Assembly: GCF_032586235.1 (NCBI RefSeq)
Contig: NZ_JAWHTD010000008.1
Span: 82,616 to 146,615, forward strand
Length of the DNA stretch: 64,000 nucleotides
Direction: 5' to 3'
From: Aestuariicoccus sp032586235
Lineage (GTDB): Bacteria; Pseudomonadota; Alphaproteobacteria; Rhodobacterales; Rhodobacteraceae
This document shows, in pieces, positions 60,971 through 64,000 of the stretch. The notes beneath the pieces were generated by a model that worked only from the letters and a program-made list of their open reading frames with translations, did not search any database and was not told where the DNA came from. A program made the position numbers and the translations under genes. Every line of letters starts with the position of its first letter. Position 1 is the first letter of the stretch.

Positions 60971-61852
60971 TTGTACCATTCCAAGGAACTTAGTATCGCA
61001 TCGGTTCCGATGCTGCGCGCCTTTGTGGTGTTGAGCAAGACTTTGAATCTGGCCAGGACCTGCGAAGAGCTCAACGCGACCCGCCAAACCGTGCGCCGCC
61101 ATATCCACGAGCTGGAAACGATAAAGGGCGGGTCTCTGTTTAAGGTTGAAAGCCGTCAATACCAACTCACCCCTTTTGGACGCGCCTCGATTGCAGAGGC
61201 CGAATTCATTCTTCGGCAAATCGAGAAATGGTCCTGCCAGTCCAAGATGAACAAAGCCAGCTCGGAATGGCTGGAATCAAATCGCTACGTCGATCAGGAC
61301 GGTCGGGAATTCCTGTCGCAACAGCATCCCGTCAGTAAGATCGCCACAAACGGCCTGCCGATCATGAAAAGCGTCGTGGCCGCCTGGGGCGCCTCTCAGA
61401 CGCAAATCGAACACGAAGCGATGGCCAAGGTGCGGCCGTATCTCGTGCTCTTCAGAAAAGTGCCCAGCGGCTGGGTTTTTGCCGAAGTCGGTGAAAAATC
61501 GGGCTATGCGCGATGGTTCGGGTGGACGTGGTCGAAAAGTGCGATCGGCAAACTGATGCAAGAAGACAACGCCGGCGACGACTTCAACGAGTTCATCGCA
61601 GGCGCCTACGCACGGATTTACGGCGAAGGCGGCGTCCGGCTGGATCACATTTTCGCGCACCTGCCAAAGGCTGAGACCGACGAGGTGGTGCCCGTCAGTT
61701 TCCAACGTTTATTGCTTGGTTGCGTCTTTCCCGATGGCACGCCGGGGCTTGGCTTGCTCGGTCTGATCACCAAACAGGTCGAGATCGATGCGCTCGACGA
61801 CCAGTTCCTGTCCCACGTTCCGGAGGATCTGGTCATGGACTTTGAAATCTAG
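60971..61852 (+). CDS. LysR-type HTH regulator with an unusual, possibly PAS-like sensor domain
   Basis: The protein has 293 residues from a TTG at 60971, six bases after GGAG; the alternative ATG is 61010. The N-terminus is a clear LysR helix-turn-helix (MLRAFVVLSKTLNLARTCEE, LNATRQTVRRHIHELE, LTPFGRASIAEAEFIL). The C-terminal 200 residues are not the periplasmic-binding-like LysR effector domain. Instead the pattern VRPYLVLFRKVPSGWVFAEV ... ARWFGWTWSKSAIGKLM ... SFQRLLLGCVFPDGTPG recalls PAS folds that bind small ligands. It is followed 94 bp downstream by a GNAT-like gene on the same strand. Codon use is AT-richer than the left part of the window, suggesting transfer. Confidence 0.65.
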   Translation: MYHSKELSIASVPMLRAFVVLSKTLNLARTCEELNATRQTVRRHIHELETIKGGSLFKVESRQYQLTPFGRASIAEAEFILRQIEKWSCQSKMNKASSEWLESNRYVDQDGREFLSQQHPVSKIATNGLPIMKSVVAAWGASQTQIEHEAMAKVRPYLVLFRKVPSGWVFAEVGEKSGYARWFGWTWSKSAIGKLMQEDNAGDDFNEFIAGAYARIYGEGGVRLDHIFAHLPKAETDEVVPVSFQRLLLGCVFPDGTPGLGLLGLITKQVEIDALDDQFLSHVPEDLVMDFEI

Positions 61853-61946
61853 AAAATTTTCGCCGTTCGGAAAAACATCGGGCGAGCTGTGCGATGTGAT
61901 GCTATTTTCCCTCTCGAGGCAGCAGTCAGAGAACAAAAGGGGAAAA

Positions 61947-62702
61947 ATGCCCGCTCGCACCATTTACGCCATGATTGCCAACATGTCCGACATCCTCAAG
62001 GAACTTGAGGGTGCAGGCATGCGTCTGGAGATAGGTGATGATTTTATAGAGTACCGCAGACTACGGCAGGCCCAGGAAAACCGCCACGCCATATATCCCA
62101 TGTTCGACGTTTCGTGTTCCTATGTGGACCACACGAATGCGTTCTGGATATGTGGTTTCAATGAAAAAGACGAATTGGTCCATACCCAGGCAATGCGATT
62201 TCTCGACATATCCGGGGAAACTCTGGGCCAGCATGTAAAAAGGCACAGGCACAAATATATCACGCCCAACACAACGCCGGACCCCGACCGTACGTTCTAT
62301 TCCGGACCTCGGGGTCTGAAAGCCATCACCGGAAAGGTGTGTTACCACGGTGAATTCTGGCTCTGCGGCGGTGAGGGCGGCTATCGGAAGAAAGGATATA
62401 CGCCGTTATTGTCCCGTATTGCGTTCGAATTGGCGCTCAAATCATGGGCGCCCAACTATGTGTTCGGGTTCATCAATTCCGCACTTGCCTTCAAGGGCAC
62501 GCAAATGCATCACGGCTATATCCACTGCGAACCGGGCGAGTGGGTTGGTCCGGACGATCAGGTCACGGATGAAGACTGTCTTGTGTGGATGAACACGCGT
62601 GAGATCCTGCATGTCCTGCAGTCAAAACCGAAGGCACTGCTTAAGGATCGGGAGACACCGCTGCGCAAACCGGAGTTGAAGTCGGTTGGCACAGTGTCCT
62701 GA
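61947..62702 (+). CDS. GNAT-like (autoinducer-synthase-fold-like) protein
   Basis: The protein has 251 residues from ATG 61947 (AAAGGGG ribosome site). The middle resembles the acyltransferase/LuxI fold: strands AFWICGFNEKDELVHTQAMR then EFWLCGGEGGYRKKGYTPLL, with an R-K-K-G-Y-T acetyl-CoA-type loop before a helix (LSRIAFELALKSWAPNYVFG), and a later MHHGYIHCEPGEW. Similarity is by shape, not by confirmed motif. The gene lies between the odd regulator and an MFS exporter. A perfect palindrome GAAAATTTTC (61852-61861) precedes it. Possible product: an acylated small molecule; this is inference. Confidence 0.5.
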   Translation: MPARTIYAMIANMSDILKELEGAGMRLEIGDDFIEYRRLRQAQENRHAIYPMFDVSCSYVDHTNAFWICGFNEKDELVHTQAMRFLDISGETLGQHVKRHRHKYITPNTTPDPDRTFYSGPRGLKAITGKVCYHGEFWLCGGEGGYRKKGYTPLLSRIAFELALKSWAPNYVFGFINSALAFKGTQMHHGYIHCEPGEWVGPDDQVTDEDCLVWMNTREILHVLQSKPKALLKDRETPLRKPELKSVGTVS

Positions 62703-62751
62703 CGGCGTTTTGACCGCCGCCGGATGCCCACGATCAGCACAAGGTTAACAG

Positions 62752-63924
62752 ATGTCTGTGTCAGAGACCGATTTGCGCGCGAAAATGGACCTGTCGTCAC
62801 GCTGTACGATTATCGGATGCATTGCGGTCAGCATTGCGTTCGTGATGGAGCTTACGCTGGTTCCGCTCTTCTTGCCGAACATCCAGATGCAATTCGGACT
62901 AGAGATGAGCGCCCTTGCCTGGGTGTTCAACTCTTACGGAATTTCGGTTGCGTTCGGGGTTCTGTTCGGGGGTATTCTGGGGGATGTCGTCGGTATCCGG
63001 AAGATTTTCACGACCGGCGTGCTTCTCTTCGCGGGTGGCTCGCTGGTCGTTTCGCTTGCCGACACCTTCGAAACCCTGATTGCCGGACGCATCTTGCAGG
63101 GCGTCGGCGGCGGCATCTTTTCGCCACTGGTGCCGCTGCTGCTGACGCGCGCCGTTCCGAACCGGCCTGGCAAGATATTGATGCTCTGGGGCAGTATCGT
63201 GGGATACGTGGCGGCCTTTGCGCCGCTCGGCCTGGGCCAGGCGCTATCGACAATCGGCTGGGAGGCGGCGTTCGTCCTGTTCGCGCTGGTCTCGCTGCTG
63301 GCGCTTTTGGTGAACCTCCGGGTCCGCGCTGGCGGGCAGGACGCGGCTCTGCACACCCTGCCGGGCCTGGCCACGCTCTTTCGGGCGCGCGAATTGTGGC
63401 TGGTATTCGTCTATATCTTTTGCACTTATGGAAGTATAACTTTCTATCTTTTCCGGCTGCCCATGCGGCTTACGGAAAAGGGATACGACCTGACCGCGAT
63501 CGGTCTTGTGCTGTCCGTGCTCTGGCTGAGCTTTTCGATTTTGGGCACCGTTCTGCGAAATCGCGTGGATAACGCGCGGGTTCGCTACATCATCATCGTG
63601 GCGCCGCTGATGATCGTCGTCGGATTTGCCTTGGCCTATCTGTCGGATGGCATCTGGGGTTACGTCCTCTCTGCGGCGCTGACCGGCATCGGATTTGCCT
63701 GCAGCAATGCGCCCTCCACGCAGATGGTCCTGAGGTTCGCGCCCAGAGGGATGAGCGCGATTTCGACCAGCCTGGACATCTCTTTCGCCAGGCTGGGCGG
63801 CGTGGCCACGGTCGCATTTCTGGCGCAGGTCAGCTTTGACGTCGCGATGGGCGTCATGATCGCCTTGTCGCTCTGCGCAGTGATTTCGTCGATGATCTTC
63901 TCGCGCGACGCCGACGCATACTGA
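62752..63924 (+). CDS. MFS (drug-efflux type) transporter
   Basis: The protein has 390 residues and about twelve membrane helices. The MFS motif A-like GVLFGGILGDVVGIRKIFTT is followed by the motif C-like AGRILQGVGGGIFSPLVPLL. The second half includes FCTYGSITFYLFRLPMRLTE and SAALTGIGFACSNAPSTQMV. It probably exports a small hydrophobic compound. It follows the GNAT-like gene by 49 bp, probably in one transcript. Confidence 0.88.
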   Translation: MSVSETDLRAKMDLSSRCTIIGCIAVSIAFVMELTLVPLFLPNIQMQFGLEMSALAWVFNSYGISVAFGVLFGGILGDVVGIRKIFTTGVLLFAGGSLVVSLADTFETLIAGRILQGVGGGIFSPLVPLLLTRAVPNRPGKILMLWGSIVGYVAAFAPLGLGQALSTIGWEAAFVLFALVSLLALLVNLRVRAGGQDAALHTLPGLATLFRARELWLVFVYIFCTYGSITFYLFRLPMRLTEKGYDLTAIGLVLSVLWLSFSILGTVLRNRVDNARVRYIIIVAPLMIVVGFALAYLSDGIWGYVLSAALTGIGFACSNAPSTQMVLRFAPRGMSAISTSLDISFARLGGVATVAFLAQVSFDVAMGVMIALSLCAVISSMIFSRDADAY

Positions 63925-63939
63925 GTCGGGTTTGAACAA

Positions 63940-63970
63940 CGCCTTCAGGCGGACTGAAGGCGGGGATTTT
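63940..63970 (+). terminator. Terminator after the MFS gene
   Basis: CGCCTTCAG (63940-63948) pairs with CTGAAGGCG (63954-63962) across GCGGA, followed by GGGATTTTG. The T-run is short and slightly displaced. The last 30 bases of the window show no feature. Confidence 0.6.
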
Positions 63971-64000
63971 GTGTGGTGGGCGTGTGCAGGTCGGCGAACA

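Overview
The window reads as a stretch of chromosome from a marine-type alphaproteobacterium of the order Rhodobacterales (Roseobacter/Rhodobacter group). The grounds are: high GC with strong GC3 bias; a C4-pathway 5-aminolevulinate synthase (hemA) behind an FNR-type promoter; leucyl-protein transferase bpt; a TRAP transporter with an oversized large permease; a hisB-hisH-hisA-hisF-hisE cluster; a perfect CtrA box; and intergenic repeat elements of a kind I associate from memory with this order. No rRNA, tRNA, CRISPR array or intact insertion sequence was recognised.

Layout. 0-5.6 kb: the end of a small gene, glnE, a YbaK-type editing protein, a DUF2852 and an RDD membrane protein, then bpt. 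5.7-12.5 kb: a TRAP operon (binding protein, small and large permease, all minus strand) divergent from a Cache-sensor histidine kinase and a NarL-type regulator that probably control it. 13.0-15.7 kb: ilvB-ilvN behind a leader peptide and attenuator, with three tandem palindromes between the two genes. 15.9-18.8 kb: an XRE regulator with a large palindrome in its promoter, a Rieske oxygenase, a 72-residue protein and an FNR-type cytochrome c. 18.9-30.5 kb: housekeeping and envelope genes (DUF2189, prfB, mrcA, an amiC-like amidase, an aminotransferase, an M48/TPR protease, a DsbA-like protein, ispG). 30.5-38.8 kb: a RodZ-like protein with a duplicated C-terminal domain, hemA, an M20 peptidase, a fluoroacetate-dehalogenase-like hydrolase, a glycosyltransferase and a sulfotransferase-like protein. 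38.9-43.4 kb: histidine biosynthesis and a CoA-binding protein. 43.6-50.3 kb: a DUF2235 hydrolase, an orphan CoxL-like molybdoenzyme subunit, an ornithine decarboxylase with a divergent Lrp regulator, yciB and a DMT transporter. 50.4-58.9 kb: ftsY, a fused NuoE-NuoF protein without visible partners, an AlkB-like oxygenase, a CtrA-box secreted protein, xseA and purD.

From about 58.9 kb to the end the sequence becomes AT-richer and gene-poor, which suggests an accessory region. It holds two doubtful small genes, then three same-strand genes: a regulator with a LysR-type helix-turn-helix joined to an unusual, possibly PAS-like sensor domain; a protein with a GNAT-like (LuxI-like fold) core; and an MFS exporter. 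Regulator, acyltransferase-like enzyme and exporter together are the best candidate for an undescribed system here, perhaps one that makes and exports a small acylated compound. That function is inference only.

Regulation is unusually readable. Visible signals are two class II FNR-type promoters (hemA and cytochrome c), an ilv attenuator, twin 19-bp operators before the DUF2852 gene, a CtrA box, a terminator inside the TRAP operon and several candidate operators.
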